Shown here: positions 45,011 to 54,892 of the stretch, piece by piece
Numbering within the stretch: position 1 is the first letter of the stretch
How the letters are laid out: each line of letters starts with the position of its first letter
Assembly: GCF_003730275.1 (NCBI RefSeq)
Contig: NZ_QTTA01000002.1
Location: 26,754-90,753, forward strand
DNA: 64,000 nt
Source of the DNA: Brevundimonas halotolerans
Lineage (GTDB): Bacteria; Pseudomonadota; Alphaproteobacteria; Caulobacterales; Caulobacteraceae
Direction of reading: 5' to 3'
Notes under the pieces: generated by a model
What the model saw: the letters and a program-made list of their open reading frames with translations, nothing else
Told to the model about the DNA's origin: nothing
The model's database searches: none
Position numbers and translations under genes: made by a program

Positions 45011-45379
45011 TTACTTCTTCTTGCCGGCGATCGGCTTGGCCGGACCCTTGCGGGTGCGGGCATTGGTGTGGGTGCGCTGACCGCGGACCGGCAGGCCCTT
45101 GCGGTGACGCAGGCCGCGATAGCAGGCCAGGTCCATCAGACGCTTGATGTTCATCGAGGTTTCGCGGCGGAGGTCGCCCTCGACCGTGTGGTCGGCGTCG
45201 ATCGTCTCGCGGATCTGCAGGACTTCGGCGTCGGTCAGGTCATTGACCCGGCGCGCGGCCTCAATGCCCACCTTCTCGGTGATTTCACGGGCGGCGGCGG
45301 GGCCGATGCCATGGATGTACTGAAGCGCGATGACAACGCGCTTGTTGGTCGGAATGTTGACGCCAGCGATACGGGCCAC
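45011..45379 (-). CDS. rpsM: 30S ribosomal protein S13
   Basis: 122 aa from a GTG at 45379 (reading [10 protein letters not shown]), with GGAG 6 nt upstream; an upstream in-frame start was rejected on family alignment. Ends in the basic, 30S-head-type tail [23 protein letters not shown]. It is the first gene of the alpha operon, behind its own promoter (45466-45493). Confidence 0.97.
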   Translation of the reverse strand: MARIAGVNIPTNKRVVIALQYIHGIGPAAAREITEKVGIEAARRVNDLTDAEVLQIRETIDADHTVEGDLRRETSMNIKRLMDLACYRGLRHRKGLPVRGQRTHTNARTRKGPAKPIAGKKK

Positions 45380-45465
45380 GAATATCTCCAATAACGCGTT
45401 TCCAGACGCAGAAACCGCTCCGGTCAACAGACCAGGAGCGTGTCGCGTCCTTCGCGGAAGCGCGC

Positions 45466-45493
45466 CTTATACAGGGGATTCACGCGCCGTCAA
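45466..45493 (-). promoter_or_regulatory. Promoter of the alpha operon (rpsM-rpsK-rpoA-rplQ)
   Basis: TTGACG (-35, 45488-45493), 16-bp spacer, TATAAG (-10, 45466-45471) on the minus strand, about 87 bp before the rpsM GTG. It lies downstream of tonB, so the alpha genes can be expressed independently of the spc part. Confidence 0.6.
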
Positions 45494-45508
45494 CGGCTGT
45501 GGGGCGCT

Positions 45509-46255
45509 TCAGGGTGCATTGCGCCCGAAGCGAATGGTTATCACAGCCCGCAGGTCAAAGTCAGGGCGGCCGTCGACCATGCCCGGGCGGAACCTGTATT
45601 CGGCAACCGCAGCTGCGATGCCGGCGGCGCCAAAGCCTTGGCCGGGCGGCGTCTCGCTCAGGACCCGGCACTGATCCAGCACCGTATCCTGCCGGATCCG
45701 GCAGCTGACGACGGCGGTCCCCGACACGCCCCGGCGCAAGGCCTCGCGCGGATGATAGGGCCGCAGGGCGTCGGGACGCGGCTCGCGCAGGTTTCGCGGG
45801 CCGGTCCGCGTGCCTGCGCCCGGGCCGGCGCCTTGACCCGTACCGGTCCCCGTGCCGGTCCCCTGACCGCCCAGCCCCTGACCCGGCGTGGGCGTCGGCA
45901 GCGGCGCAATACCAACCCGGGGTGTCGGCTCAGGCGCAGGCTCGGGTGGGGCGACCAGCTCGCGTTCGACCTCGGGCGGGGGCTCGGGCGGCAGGTTTAC
46001 GACCGAGGGACTGGCCGGCGCCCCTCCCCCGGTCTCGACGGCCGGCTCAGCCGGTGGCGGCGGGGGCGGCGGGGGCGGCTCGGGGGAATAGAGGAAGACG
46101 TCGATCGTCCTCAGCGGCGCCTCGGGCAGAGCGGGAGTCGAGCGGCTGACGGCCAGCAGCACCAGGCCGTGAACGGCCAGAGCCACGACCATGCCACCGC
46201 TCCAGCGGGACGCCCGGCGTTGTCGGGGAGACAGAGAGGAAAAAGACAGGCCCAT
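45509..46255 (-). CDS. tonB: Energy transducer TonB
   Basis: 248 aa. One N-terminal transmembrane helix (about residues 20-38, VVALAVHGLVLLAV; the TonB-type helix carries a His). A long Pro-rich periplasmic spacer with a nine-proline run is followed by a Gly/Thr repeat segment (GQGTGTGTGTG). The C-terminal TonB domain (about 165-248) has HPREALRRGVSGTAVVSCRI and AAVAEYRFRPGMVDG. It couples ExbBD energy to outer-membrane receptors. Its position between adk and rpsM, inside a ribosomal cluster, is unusual. Confidence 0.9.
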   Translation of the reverse strand: MGLSFSSLSPRQRRASRWSGGMVVALAVHGLVLLAVSRSTPALPEAPLRTIDVFLYSPEPPPPPPPPPAEPAVETGGGAPASPSVVNLPPEPPPEVERELVAPPEPAPEPTPRVGIAPLPTPTPGQGLGGQGTGTGTGTGQGAGPGAGTRTGPRNLREPRPDALRPYHPREALRRGVSGTAVVSCRIRQDTVLDQCRVLSETPPGQGFGAAGIAAAVAEYRFRPGMVDGRPDFDLRAVITIRFGRNAP

Positions 46256-46300
46256 CGGCCCAGCTTAACGCCCGAAACCGGGTTCGGTCTCCTGTCGCGC

Positions 46301-46867
46301 TCAGGCGTCGGCCAGAACGGTGTCGATGGCCCCGGCGACGGCGTCGATCGAAGCCATGCCGTCGATCTCGACCAGCTTGCCCTGGCCCTCATAGTAGGGA
46401 AGCAGCGGCGCGGTTTGCCGGTTGTAGGCTTCCAGCCGGACGCGGAAGCTTTCAGGGTTGTCGTCCGGGCGCCCCTGTTCGGCATAGCGCTGGGCGATGC
46501 GGGCCTTGAGCGCCTCGTCATCCACCTTCAGGCGGACCACCCGGTCGATGGTCGAGCCGCGGCGGGCCAGCATGGCATCCAAGGCCTGGGCCTGGGCCAC
46601 CGTGCGGGGAAAGCCGTCGAAGATGGCGCCCCCGGCAGCCTCGGCCTCATCCAGCCGCGCCTCGATCAGGGCCACGACGATCTCGTCGGTGACCAGTTCG
46701 CCACGTTCCATGATGCCCTTGACCGTCTGGCCGAGGTCGGAGCCAGAGGCGATGGCGGCGCGCAGCATGTCACCGGTCGACAGCTGGACCATGCCCCGCG
46801 TCTCGACCAGCCGCTTGGCCTGGGTGCCCTTGCCGGCCGCAGGCGGCCCGAACAGGATCAGGTTCAT
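46301..46867 (-). CDS. adk: Adenylate kinase, short type
   Basis: 188 aa. P-loop GPPAAGKGTQAKRL, NMP-binding STGDMLRAAI, and DGFPRTVAQAQAL. The LID region is short (RYAEQGRPDDNPESFRVRL) with no zinc-binding Cys4, as in short bacterial Adk. Follows secY by 17 bp, the usual bacterial arrangement. Confidence 0.97.
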   Translation of the reverse strand: MNLILFGPPAAGKGTQAKRLVETRGMVQLSTGDMLRAAIASGSDLGQTVKGIMERGELVTDEIVVALIEARLDEAEAAGGAIFDGFPRTVAQAQALDAMLARRGSTIDRVVRLKVDDEALKARIAQRYAEQGRPDDNPESFRVRLEAYNRQTAPLLPYYEGQGKLVEIDGMASIDAVAGAIDTVLADA

Positions 46868-46884
46868 GGCGTTCCCCCTCTGGC

Positions 46885-48270
46885 CTAGCGGCGTGCAGGT
46901 GCCGGCATGCCACCCCGGCCGCCGCCGCCACGTCCGCGCAGCTTGGCCTTCTTGATCAGCCCCTCATACTGGTGCGCCAGCAGGTGCGACTGGATCTGCG
47001 CCACCGTATCCATGGTCACGGAGACCACGATCAGGATCGAGGTGCCGCCGAAAAGCAGGCCACCCATCGAGCTGGCCATGAATTCCGGCAGCAGGCAGAC
47101 GGCGGTGATGTAGGCCGCGCCGATCACCGTCAGGCGGGTCAGCACATAGTCCAGGTACTCGGCCGTGCGCTTGCCCGGACGGATGCCCGGCAGGAAGCCG
47201 CCGTACTTGCGCAGGTTCTCGGCCGTGTCCTCGGGATTGAAGGTGATCGAGGTGTAGAAGAAGCAGAAGAAGATGATCAGGAACGCATACAGCGCCATGA
47301 ACAGGGGCTGCCCGTGCGACATCTGGGCGGTGACGAACGGCAGCCACCCCATCCACGACGGCAGGTCCGCATTGGCCGTCATCTGGGCCACGGTCGCCGG
47401 CAGCAGTAGCAGGGACGAGGCGAAGATCGGCGGAATGACGCCGGCGGCATTGACCTTCAGCGGCAGGAAGCTGCGCTCCCCCCCAGCCATGCGGTTGCCT
47501 TCCTGACGCTTGGGATACTGGATCAGCAGCCGACGCTGGGCCCGCTCCATGAAGACGATGAAGACCACGGTGGCGATCGCAAGCGCGCCGAGGAACAGCA
47601 GCAGGAAGGCCGACATCTGGCCCTGCTGGGCCAGACCCAGCAGCCGCGCGACACTGGACGGCAGGACCGCGACAATACCGGCAAAGATGATCAGCGAGAT
47701 GCCGTTACCGACGCCGCGCGCCGTCACCTGCTCACCCAGCCACATCAGGAACATGGTGCCGCCCGTCAGGGTCACGACGGTCGAGACGATAAAGAAGATA
47801 CCCGGTGCATCGACCAGATTCGGCTGGCCGTTCAGGCCCACGGCGATGCCCAGCGACTGCATCAGCGCCAGCAGCACGGTCAGATAGCGGGTGTACTGGT
47901 TCAGCTGCTTGCGACCGGCCTCGCCACCTTCCTTCTTCAGCTTCTCCCAGGGCGGATAAACCGCGCCCATCAGCTGCACGATGATCGACGCCGAGATGTA
48001 GGGCATGACGTTCAGGGCGAACACGGCCATGCGCTCGACCGCGCCGCCGGAGAACATGTTGAACATGTCCAGGATGCCGCGCTGGCCGTCCGGGTTCTGG
48101 AAGAACTGCAGGAAGGCCTCGGAATTGATTCCGGGGATCGGCACGAACGTCCCGATCCGGTAGACCAGCAGCGCACCCAGCGTGAAGAGCAAGCGCTTGT
48201 GCAGCTCGGTCGCTTTCGCGAACGAGCCGATGTTCATATTGGCAGCAAGTTGTTCGGCGGCCGAAGCCAT
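46885..48270 (-). CDS. secY: Protein translocase subunit SecY
   Basis: 461 aa, ten transmembrane helices. Starts with the family pattern ELHKRLLFTLGALLVYRIGTFVPIPGI; ALNVMPYISASIIVQLM, RRLLIQYPKRQ and NPEDTAENLRKYGGFLPGIRPG are hallmark segments. The basic C-terminal tail is Gly/Arg-rich. Core of the SecYEG channel. 104 bp separate it from rplO. Confidence 0.98.
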   Translation of the reverse strand: MASAAEQLAANMNIGSFAKATELHKRLLFTLGALLVYRIGTFVPIPGINSEAFLQFFQNPDGQRGILDMFNMFSGGAVERMAVFALNVMPYISASIIVQLMGAVYPPWEKLKKEGGEAGRKQLNQYTRYLTVLLALMQSLGIAVGLNGQPNLVDAPGIFFIVSTVVTLTGGTMFLMWLGEQVTARGVGNGISLIIFAGIVAVLPSSVARLLGLAQQGQMSAFLLLFLGALAIATVVFIVFMERAQRRLLIQYPKRQEGNRMAGGERSFLPLKVNAAGVIPPIFASSLLLLPATVAQMTANADLPSWMGWLPFVTAQMSHGQPLFMALYAFLIIFFCFFYTSITFNPEDTAENLRKYGGFLPGIRPGKRTAEYLDYVLTRLTVIGAAYITAVCLLPEFMASSMGGLLFGGTSILIVVSVTMDTVAQIQSHLLAHQYEGLIKKAKLRGRGGGGRGGMPAPARR

Positions 48271-48340
48271 AGCGGTTTACCCCGACGTTTCAGTCCAAGA
48301 CCGGCCGCAAGCGACCGGGTGCCCATTCCCAGATAGGCGA

Positions 48341-48367
48341 AGGGCGGCCTCTTAGCGAGACCGCCCC
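48341..48367 (-). repeat. Hairpin between rplO and secY
   Basis: 11-bp arms (48341-48351, 48357-48367) with a 5-nt loop; two of the pairs would be wobble or mismatched depending on strand. It lies 8 bp beyond... before the rplO stop region boundary at 48375, in the rplO-secY gap. No T-run follows on the minus strand, so it may be a processing or attenuation element rather than a terminator. Confidence 0.45.
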
Positions 48368-48374
48368 GGCGGGT

Positions 48375-48977
48375 TTATTTTTCAGCCTTGTCCGCAGCCT
48401 GGCGGCGGGAGCGGGCCGAGACCTTGTTGGCGTCGCCACGCGGCGCCTTGGCGGGGGGAGCCTTGCCCTTGGCGGCATTGCGCTTTTCGATCCGCGCGGC
48501 GGCCTTGGCTTCAGCGGCGATCCGCTCCTGCACGACGGTTCCGCCAGCGGCCTCAATGGCCTTGACCGCGCCGGCCGAAGCCGACCACACGACCAGGTTA
48601 AGCTTGGCCTTCAGCTCACCGGTGCCCAGCACGCGCACGCCGTCCTTGGTGCGGCGCAGCACACCGGCGGCCACCAGGGCGTCGCCGTTGATTTCGTTCT
48701 TGATGTCCAGCTTCTTGGCGTCCACCGCGTCCTGCAGACGCCACAAGTTCACCTCGGCCAGCTTCAGCGCGCCGGGGTTGTTGAAGCCGCGCTTGGGCAT
48801 GCGCATGTACAGCGGCATCTGGCCGCCTTCAAAGCCCAGCAGGCTGACGCCCGTCCGCGACTTCTGACCCTTGACGCCGCGGCCCGAGGTCTTGCCCTTG
48901 CCGGAACCGGGGCCCCGGCCGACGCGCATGCGCTTTTTGTGAGCGCCTTCGTTGTCACGGATTTCGTTCAGTTTCAT
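48375..48977 (-). CDS. rplO: 50S ribosomal protein L15 with long C-terminal extension
   Basis: 200 aa, where about 145-160 is usual. The core is canonical: [51 protein letters not shown]. After about residue 150 there is a Lys/Ala/Arg-rich tail ([21 protein letters not shown] onward) likely to be disordered and rRNA-binding. A repeat element lies between this gene and rpmD upstream. Confidence 0.96.
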   Translation of the reverse strand: MKLNEIRDNEGAHKKRMRVGRGPGSGKGKTSGRGVKGQKSRTGVSLLGFEGGQMPLYMRMPKRGFNNPGALKLAEVNLWRLQDAVDAKKLDIKNEINGDALVAAGVLRRTKDGVRVLGTGELKAKLNLVVWSASAGAVKAIEAAGGTVVQERIAAEAKAAARIEKRNAAKGKAPPAKAPRGDANKVSARSRRQAADKAEK

Positions 48978-49037
48978 GTGCCTGATCCTTTCGGGTGCTA
49001 GCGCCTGGCGAGGCCAGACTCGGCGTTGAAAAAAGAA

Positions 49038-49131
49038 AGTGGCGAGTGGCGAGTGATGAGTGCCGAGTCAAGCAAAATCGGATGAACCGACCCCCTGCCT
49101 ACTCGTCACACGCCACTCACCACTCGCCACT
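49038..49131. repeat. Inverted pair of 7-bp-period arrays inside the spc operon
   Basis: Left arm 49038-49068 is four AGTGGCG-like heptamers plus AGT. The right arm 49101-49131 is its inverted copy (26 of 31 positions match), with a 32-bp spacer. It occupies most of the 171-bp rpmD-rplO gap, whereas most neighbouring ribosomal genes are 0-20 bp apart. Confidence 0.8.
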
Positions 49132-49148
49132 TCGCGTAGCGAATTCGC

Positions 49149-49343
49149 TTACTTTTCGACCACTTCGACCATGTGGGCGACCTTGGCGATCATGCCACGG
49201 ACGGCCGGGGTGTCCTCAAGGGTCGATTCACGACCCATGCGGTTCAGGCCCAGACCCATCAGGGTGGCGCGCTGGTCCGACTTGCGACGGATCGGGCTGC
49301 CGGTCTGGCGGACGGTGACGGTGGAGGTGTCTTTCTTGGCCAT
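49149..49343 (-). CDS. rpmD: 50S ribosomal protein L30
   Basis: 64 aa. Contains [29 protein letters not shown], the diagnostic L30 segment, and ends [14 protein letters not shown]. Starts 2 bp after the rpsE stop. Confidence 0.97.
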   Translation of the reverse strand: MAKKDTSTVTVRQTGSPIRRKSDQRATLMGLGLNRMGRESTLEDTPAVRGMIAKVAHMVEVVEK

Positions 49344-49345
49344 GA

Positions 49346-49954
49346 TCAGCTCTCGACGGCTTCCGGCGCCGAAGCACCGTCATTGCGACGTCCCATCAGA
49401 TCCGCAACCTTCTTGCCGCGCTTGGACGCGATCTGGCGCGGCGAGGACTGAACCTTCAGCGCTTCAAAGGTGGCACGGATCATGTTGTACGGGTTGGACG
49501 AACCGGTCGACTTGCCGACCACGTCCTGCACGCCCAGGGTTTCCAGAACGGCCCGCATCGGACCGCCCGCGATCACGCCGGTGCCCGGAGGGGCCGAGCG
49601 GACCATGATCTTGCCGGCGCCCCAACGGCCGTTGCCGTCGTGATGCAGGGTGCGGTTCTCGCGAAGCGGAACGCGGATCATCGTCTTCTTGGCTTCTTCC
49701 GTCGCCTTGCGGATGGCTTCCGGCACTTCGCGCGCCTTGCCGTGACCGAAGCCGACACGGCCCTTGCCGTCGCCGACGACCATCAGGGCCGCGAACGAGA
49801 ACCGGCGGCCGCCCTTCACAGTGGCCGCGACGCGGTTGATGTGAACCAGCTTTTCGATGATGTCCGAATCCGGACCCTCGGCCTGGGGAGCGTTGCGGTT
49901 GTCACGACGATTGCGATCGTTGCCGCCGCCGCCGCGTTGGGGTTGATGCGCCAT
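49346..49954 (-). CDS. rpsE: 30S ribosomal protein S5
   Basis: 202 aa. The N-terminal extension is Gln/Arg/Asn-rich ([19 protein letters not shown]) before the canonical [34 protein letters not shown] double-stranded RNA-binding domain. [18 protein letters not shown] and [18 protein letters not shown] form the second domain. Involved in decoding accuracy. Confidence 0.97.
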   Translation of the reverse strand: MAHQPQRGGGGNDRNRRDNRNAPQAEGPDSDIIEKLVHINRVAATVKGGRRFSFAALMVVGDGKGRVGFGHGKAREVPEAIRKATEEAKKTMIRVPLRENRTLHHDGNGRWGAGKIMVRSAPPGTGVIAGGPMRAVLETLGVQDVVGKSTGSSNPYNMIRATFEALKVQSSPRQIASKRGKKVADLMGRRNDGASAPEAVES

Positions 49955-49965
49955 GCTGCGGTTCC

Positions 49966-50328
49966 TTAGAAGTTCAGGCCGGCTTCACGCGCGGCATCCG
50001 CCAGCGCCTTCACCCGACCGTGATAGATGTAGCCGCCCCGGTCGAAAACGACGTCGGTGACGCCCTTTTCCTTGGCGCGGTCGGCGATCAGCTTGCCGAT
50101 ACGCGCCGCAGCGGCGGTGTCGGAGCCCTTCTGCTTCTTGCCCTTTTCGCCTTCCAGCGAAGAGGCAGCAACCAGGGTGACGCCGTTGGCGTCGTCGATG
50201 ATCTGGGCCGAGATGTTCTTGTCCGACCGATGGACCGACAGGCGCATGCGACCGTTGGCGACCGCCTTGAGGCGACGACGGGTGCGCTCGGCGCGACGCT
50301 TGGCATTCTGTTTGAGCGTAGTGGCCAT
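49966..50328 (-). CDS. rplR: 50S ribosomal protein L18
   Basis: 120 aa. [37 protein letters not shown] at the N-terminus and [28 protein letters not shown] at the C-terminus are diagnostic. Binds 5S rRNA with L5. Confidence 0.97.
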   Translation of the reverse strand: MATTLKQNAKRRAERTRRRLKAVANGRMRLSVHRSDKNISAQIIDDANGVTLVAASSLEGEKGKKQKGSDTAAAARIGKLIADRAKEKGVTDVVFDRGGYIYHGRVKALADAAREAGLNF

Positions 50329-50331
50329 GAC

Positions 50332-50865
50332 TTACTTCTTCTTGCCTTCCTTGCGCCGGACGGTCTCGCCCGCGTAGCGCACACCCTTGCCCTTGTAGGG
50401 CTCCGGCGGACGCAGCTTGCGGATGACGGCGGCGATCTGACCGACGGCCTGCTTGTCATTGCCCGAGATCTTCACTTCGGTCTGCTTGGGCACGGCAAAG
50501 GTGATGCCGGCCGGCGGAGCGATGTCGATCTCGTGCGAAAAGCCGAGTTGCAGCGACAGCGACTGGCCCTTGAGCGCGGCGCGATAGCCGACGCCGACCA
50601 GTTCCAGGGTGCGTTCAAAGCCATCGGTGACACCGACGACCATATTGTCGACCAGGGTCCGCGACAGACCCCACATGGCGCGGGCACGCTGGGTGTCCGC
50701 ACGCGGGGCCAGATTCAGACCGTCGTCACCCTGAGTGACCTCGATCTCTTCGGCCACGGTCCACGAGCGCTCGCCCTTGGGGCCCTTCACCACGATGGTC
50801 TGGCCGTCGATGTTGACGGTCACACCCTTCGGGATGGCGATGGTTCTTTTACCGATACGGGACAT
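50332..50865 (-). CDS. rplF: 50S ribosomal protein L6
   Basis: 177 aa. Begins [31 protein letters not shown] and ends with the signature [24 protein letters not shown]. Two alpha/beta repeats; located near the GTPase centre. Confidence 0.98.
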   Translation of the reverse strand: MSRIGKRTIAIPKGVTVNIDGQTIVVKGPKGERSWTVAEEIEVTQGDDGLNLAPRADTQRARAMWGLSRTLVDNMVVGVTDGFERTLELVGVGYRAALKGQSLSLQLGFSHEIDIAPPAGITFAVPKQTEVKISGNDKQAVGQIAAVIRKLRPPEPYKGKGVRYAGETVRRKEGKKK

Positions 50866-50866
50866 C

Positions 50867-51265
50867 TTAGTAGACCCTGCAGAGGACTTCGCCGCCGACG
50901 TTGGCGTCGCGGGCAGCCGTGTCAGACATGACGCCCTTGGAAGTCGAAAGGATCGAGATGCCGAGGCCGTTCTTGATCGGCTTCAGGTCGGTAATCGCGG
51001 AGTAGACGCGGCGGCCCGGCTTGGACACGCGGCTGATCTCGGCGATGACCGGCTGGCCGTCGAAATACTTCAGCTCAATCTCGAACTGCGGGAACTCGCC
51101 GGGGTTCTGAACCAGCGAATAGCCGCGGATGTAGCCTTCGTCCTTCAGCACGTCGAGGACGCGCTGACGCAGACGCGAGGCCGGGGTGAGCACCTTGGAA
51201 CGCTTGCGGGTCGCCGCGTTCTTGATGCGAGCGATCATGTCGCTCAGGGGATCGTTGATCATCAT
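50867..51265 (-). CDS. rpsH: 30S ribosomal protein S8
   Basis: 132 aa. [17 protein letters not shown] at the start, [34 protein letters not shown] near the end. Binds central-domain 16S rRNA; in enterobacteria it autoregulates the spc operon, which is not tested here. Confidence 0.98.
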   Translation of the reverse strand: MMINDPLSDMIARIKNAATRKRSKVLTPASRLRQRVLDVLKDEGYIRGYSLVQNPGEFPQFEIELKYFDGQPVIAEISRVSKPGRRVYSAITDLKPIKNGLGISILSTSKGVMSDTAARDANVGGEVLCRVY

Positions 51266-51278
51266 GGCGTTTTTCCCC

Positions 51279-51584
51279 TTACCAGCTCGACTTGGTCAGG
51301 CCGGGGATCTGACCCTTGTTGCCCAGTTCACGCAGCGCGATACGGCTCATCTTGAGCTTGCGGTAATAGGCGCGCGGACGGCCCGTCACCTCGCAGCGGT
51401 TGCGGATGCGGCTGGGCGCGGAGTTGCGCGGCAGCGCGGCCAGCTTGAGGCGCGCTTCGAAGCGTTCCTCCAGCGGCAGCGATTCATCGTTGGCGGTCGC
51501 CTTGAGGGCGGCCCGCTTCGCGGCATACTTCGCAACAAGCTGCTTGACGTGCTCGTTCCGGTTTACGGCGCTTTTCTTAGCCAT
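51279..51584 (-). CDS. rpsN: 30S ribosomal protein S14 (zinc-independent type)
   Basis: 101 aa, the long C-minus form: no CxxC pairs, only the single Cys in [26 protein letters not shown]. Starts [13 protein letters not shown]. Confidence 0.97.
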   Translation of the reverse strand: MAKKSAVNRNEHVKQLVAKYAAKRAALKATANDESLPLEERFEARLKLAALPRNSAPSRIRNRCEVTGRPRAYYRKLKMSRIALRELGNKGQIPGLTKSSW

Positions 51585-51603
51585 TGTGCTTTTCCTTTCC
51601 CGC

Positions 51604-52161
51604 TCAGTTCACGAACGGGAATTTGAATTCGGTGAGGAGAGCCTTGGCCTCTTCATCCGTTTTGGCCGTGGTGCAGACGATAATGTCCATGCCCCACATC
51701 TGGTCGATCTGGTCGTAGTTGATCTCCGGGAACACGATGTGCTCCTTGAGGCCCATCGCATAGTTGCCGCGACCGTCGAACGAGGTGCCCTTCAGGCCCC
51801 GGAAGTCCTTCACGCGCGGCAGCGCGATCGTGATCAGCCGGTCCAGGAACTCGTACATCTGGTCGCCGCGCAACGTCACCTTGCCGCCGATGACCATGCC
51901 TTCGCGCAGCTTGAAGCCGGCGATGGAGTTGCGGGCCTTGGTCGGCACGGCCTTCTGGCCGGCGATCGCGGTCAGGTCCTTGAGGGCGGCGTTCGCCTTC
52001 TTGGAGTCGGCCACAGCTTCACCGATGCCCATGTTCAGGACGATCTTGTCCAGGCGGGGCATCTGCATCGGGTTGGTGTAGCCGAACTTCTCGGTCAGCA
52101 CGCCCTTGATGCGCTCGTTATAATCGCCCTTGAGGCGCGGTGTGTATTTGGATTCGGCCAT
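51604..52161 (-). CDS. rplE: 50S ribosomal protein L5
   Basis: 185 aa. [42 protein letters not shown] and [18 protein letters not shown] are diagnostic; ends [13 protein letters not shown]. Binds 5S rRNA. Its ATG overlaps the rplX stop as TGATG. Confidence 0.98.
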   Translation of the reverse strand: MAESKYTPRLKGDYNERIKGVLTEKFGYTNPMQMPRLDKIVLNMGIGEAVADSKKANAALKDLTAIAGQKAVPTKARNSIAGFKLREGMVIGGKVTLRGDQMYEFLDRLITIALPRVKDFRGLKGTSFDGRGNYAMGLKEHIVFPEINYDQIDQMWGMDIIVCTTAKTDEEAKALLTEFKFPFVN

Positions 52162-52469
52162 CAGATGACGTCTCCCGTCGTCTTGGCGAAGCGGACCTTC
52201 TGGTCGTTCTCCACCTTGAAGCCCACGCGGGTCGCCTTGCCGTTGGCGTCAGCGATCGCGACGTTCGACAGGTGAAGCGAGGCTTCCTTGTTCTTGATGC
52301 CGCCCTGCGGATCAGCCTGGGTCGGGCGCGTGTGGCGCTGAACCATGTTGATGCCTTGCACGACGACGCGATTTTCGGTCGGCAGAACCTTCAGCACCTT
52401 GCCGGTGCGTCCCTTGTCCTTGCCTGCCAGGACGACGACGGTGTCGCCCGATTTGATCTTGGCGGCCAT
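52161..52469 (-). CDS. rplX: 50S ribosomal protein L24
   Basis: 102 aa. The KOW motif is [45 protein letters not shown] follows. Initiates 50S assembly. One-base stop/start overlap with rplE. Confidence 0.98.
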   Translation of the reverse strand: MAAKIKSGDTVVVLAGKDKGRTGKVLKVLPTENRVVVQGINMVQRHTRPTQADPQGGIKNKEASLHLSNVAIADANGKATRVGFKVENDQKVRFAKTTGDVI

Positions 52470-52471
52470 GG

Positions 52472-52840
52472 TTACAGGACCTCCGGAGCCAGCGAGATGA
52501 TCTTCATGTGGTTCTTGGCGCGCAGCTCGCGCGGAACCGGGCCGAAGATACGGGTGCCGACCGGCTCGTTCTGCTTGTTGACGATCACGGCGGCCGACTT
52601 GTCAAAGCGGATGACCGAGCCATCCTTGCGCTGGATGTCCTTGGCCGTCCGGACGACGATGGCGCGCACGACGTCACCCTTCTTCACCCGGCCGCGCGGA
52701 ATCGCTTCCTTGACCGAGGCGACGATGGTGTCACCAACCGAGGCGTAGCGACGCTTCGCGCCGCCCAGCACCTTGATGCACATGACCCGGCGAGCGCCCG
52801 AATTGTCGGCCACCTCCAGGTTAGTTTGCATCTGGATCAT
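52472..52840 (-). CDS. rplN: 50S ribosomal protein L14
   Basis: 122 aa, canonical length and start ([19 protein letters not shown]). Contains [24 protein letters not shown] and the C-terminal [25 protein letters not shown]. Confidence 0.98.
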   Translation of the reverse strand: MIQMQTNLEVADNSGARRVMCIKVLGGAKRRYASVGDTIVASVKEAIPRGRVKKGDVVRAIVVRTAKDIQRKDGSVIRFDKSAAVIVNKQNEPVGTRIFGPVPRELRAKNHMKIISLAPEVL

Positions 52841-52859
52841 GGGATCCGATCCTTCTCTA

Positions 52860-53108
52860 TTACGAAGCCGAAGCCTGGGAGTCGGCGACGACTTCCCAAC
52901 GCTTCAGCTTGGACTTCGGGGCGCACTCGACGATGCGGGCCAGGTCACCGACCTTGAGGGCATTCGCTTCGTCGTGGGCGTGATACTTCTTGGACAGGCG
53001 CACGGTCTTTTTCAGGACCGGGTGCAGCAGGGTGCGCTCGACCTTGACGACGACAGTCTTGTCGCCCTTGTCGGAGACGACCACGCCTTCGAGAATTCGT
53101 TTCGGCAT
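52860..53108 (-). CDS. rpsQ: 30S ribosomal protein S17
   Basis: 82 aa from the ATG at 53108 ([17 protein letters not shown]) with AAGGAAC upstream; the longer open frame upstream is a shadow of rpmC. Contains [19 protein letters not shown] and [19 protein letters not shown]. Confidence 0.97.
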   Translation of the reverse strand: MPKRILEGVVVSDKGDKTVVVKVERTLLHPVLKKTVRLSKKYHAHDEANALKVGDLARIVECAPKSKLKRWEVVADSQASAS

Positions 53109-53118
53109 CTTCGTTCCT

Positions 53119-53316
53119 TTAAGCCGCTGCCTGCTTCTGGCGCAGAAGCGTCGAGAGGCGGGCGATGTCCTTGCGCACTTCACCCACACGGTGGGTCTTT
53201 TCCAGCTGGCCGGTGGCCGCCTGGAAGCGCAGGTTGAACTGTTCCTTCTTGAGCTTGAGCAGCTCTTCGGACATTTGGTCGGGCGTCAGGGCCCGCAGGT
53301 CGGCGATCTTGGTCAT
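53119..53316 (-). CDS. rpmC: 50S ribosomal protein L29
   Basis: 65 aa, helical. [26 protein letters not shown] and [14 protein letters not shown] are diagnostic. Overlaps the rplP stop by 4 nt (ATGA). Confidence 0.97.
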   Translation of the reverse strand: MTKIADLRALTPDQMSEELLKLKKEQFNLRFQAATGQLEKTHRVGEVRKDIARLSTLLRQKQAAA

Positions 53317-53753
53317 GCCGCTTGCTCCGTTTGGCCGATGCCGGCATCTAGGCGGGTGACCACCTTGGTGCGGACCGGCAGCTTGGCGGCACCGAGGCGC
53401 AGCGCCTCGCGGGCGATGTCGTCCGGCACGCCGTCGATTTCGAACAGGATCCGGCCCGGGTGGCAGCGCGCCGCCCAGTGGTCCACGGCGCCCTTGCCCT
53501 TACCCATCCGCACTTCGGCCGGCTTGCCGGAAACCGGCACGTCCGGGAAGATACGGATCCAGACGCGGCCCTGGCGCTTCATCTGGCGGGTGATCGCGCG
53601 GCGGGCCGCCTCGATCTGACGCGCGGTGATGCGTTCCGGCTCCATCGTCTTCAGGCCGTAGGAGCCGAAGTTCAGCGAGAAACCACCCTTGGCCGAGCCA
53701 TGGATGCGGCCCTTGAAGGCCTTGCGGTATTTGGTCTTCTTCGGTTGCAGCAT
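53313..53753 (-). CDS. rplP: 50S ribosomal protein L16
   Basis: 146 aa. [19 protein letters not shown] at the N-terminus, [24 protein letters not shown] in the middle. Contacts the A-site region. Slightly longer than E. coli L16 because of a short C-terminal extension. Confidence 0.98.
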   Translation of the reverse strand: MLQPKKTKYRKAFKGRIHGSAKGGFSLNFGSYGLKTMEPERITARQIEAARRAITRQMKRQGRVWIRIFPDVPVSGKPAEVRMGKGKGAVDHWAARCHPGRILFEIDGVPDDIAREALRLGAAKLPVRTKVVTRLDAGIGQTEQAA

Positions 53754-53756
53754 GAC

Positions 53757-54509
53757 TTAGCTCTCACGTCCCCGGTCACGGCGCGGACCGCGATCACCGC
53801 GGGGGCCACGCTCGCGGCCTTCATTCGACGACGGACCGGCAGCTTCCTGGGCCCAACGCTTGTCCTGGGCCATCGGGTCGTGCTCCAGCACCTCACCCTT
53901 GAAGACCCACACCTTGACACCGATGATGCCGTAGGTGGTCTTGGCTTCGTACACGCCGTAGTCGATGTCGGCGCGCAGGGTGTGCAGCGGCACACGGCCT
54001 TCACGGTACCATTCCATCCGGGCGATTTCGGCACCGCCGAGGCGACCGGCGACATTGATCCGGACGCCCTTGGCACCCAGACGCATGGCCGACTGCATGG
54101 CGCGCTTCATGGCGCGGCGGAAGGCCACGCGGCGCTCCAGTTGCTGGGCGATGTTTTCGGCGATCAGCTGGGCATCGACTTCCGGCTTGCGGACCTCGAC
54201 GATGTTCAGGTGAACCTCGCCGTCCGTCATGGCGGCGATGTCCTTGCGCAGCTTCTCGATGTCGGCGCCCTTCTTGCCGATCACGACACCCGGACGGGCG
54301 GCATAGATCGTCACGCGGCACTTCTTGTGCGGACGCTCGATGATGATCCGCGACACGCCGGCACCCGACAGGCGCTCACGCAGCCACTCGCGCAGCTTCA
54401 GGTCCTGGTGGAGCAGCTTGGCATATTCCTGGCCGCCGGCGAACCAGCGGCTGTCCCAGGTGCGGTTGACACCGAGCCGGAGCCCGATCGGATTGATTTT
54501 CTGACCCAT
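53757..54509 (-). CDS. rpsC: 30S ribosomal protein S3
   Basis: 250 aa. [22 protein letters not shown] at the N-terminus; the KH domain includes [17 protein letters not shown]. The C-terminal tail is an Arg/Gly/Asp-rich extension ([17 protein letters not shown]). Its ATG overlaps the rplV stop (TGATG). Confidence 0.98.
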   Translation of the reverse strand: MGQKINPIGLRLGVNRTWDSRWFAGGQEYAKLLHQDLKLREWLRERLSGAGVSRIIIERPHKKCRVTIYAARPGVVIGKKGADIEKLRKDIAAMTDGEVHLNIVEVRKPEVDAQLIAENIAQQLERRVAFRRAMKRAMQSAMRLGAKGVRINVAGRLGGAEIARMEWYREGRVPLHTLRADIDYGVYEAKTTYGIIGVKVWVFKGEVLEHDPMAQDKRWAQEAAGPSSNEGRERGPRGDRGPRRDRGRES

Positions 54510-54889
54510 CAGGCGGCCTCGCCGGCTTCACGGACCACGATGGTGATCTCGCTGAACGGTTTCAGGATACGCGACGAACGACCACGAGCGCGGCTCGCGA
54601 AACGCTTCATCACCAGGTTCTTGCCCACGAAGGCCTCGGCAACGATCAGGTTGTCGATGTCCAGGTTGTGGTTGTTCTCGGCGTTGGAAACGGCCGAGTA
54701 CAGGACCTTGCGGACGTCGGTCGCAATGCGCTTGCGGCTGAACTCCAGCTCGTTCAGCGCCTTCTGCACCGGCAGGCCACGGATCGACTGGGCCACCAGG
54801 TTCAGCTTCTGAGGGCTGATGCGGACGTTGACCAGCTTGGCGCGGGCCTCGGTCGTCGACACGCGACGGGGGTTTTTGGTCTGGGCCAT
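54509..54889 (-). CDS. rplV: 50S ribosomal protein L22
   Basis: 126 aa. [32 protein letters not shown] and [21 protein letters not shown] precede the exit-tunnel loop region [20 protein letters not shown]. One-base overlap with rpsC. Confidence 0.98.
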   Translation of the reverse strand: MAQTKNPRRVSTTEARAKLVNVRISPQKLNLVAQSIRGLPVQKALNELEFSRKRIATDVRKVLYSAVSNAENNHNLDIDNLIVAEAFVGKNLVMKRFASRARGRSSRILKPFSEITIVVREAGEAA

Positions 54890-54892
54890 CCG

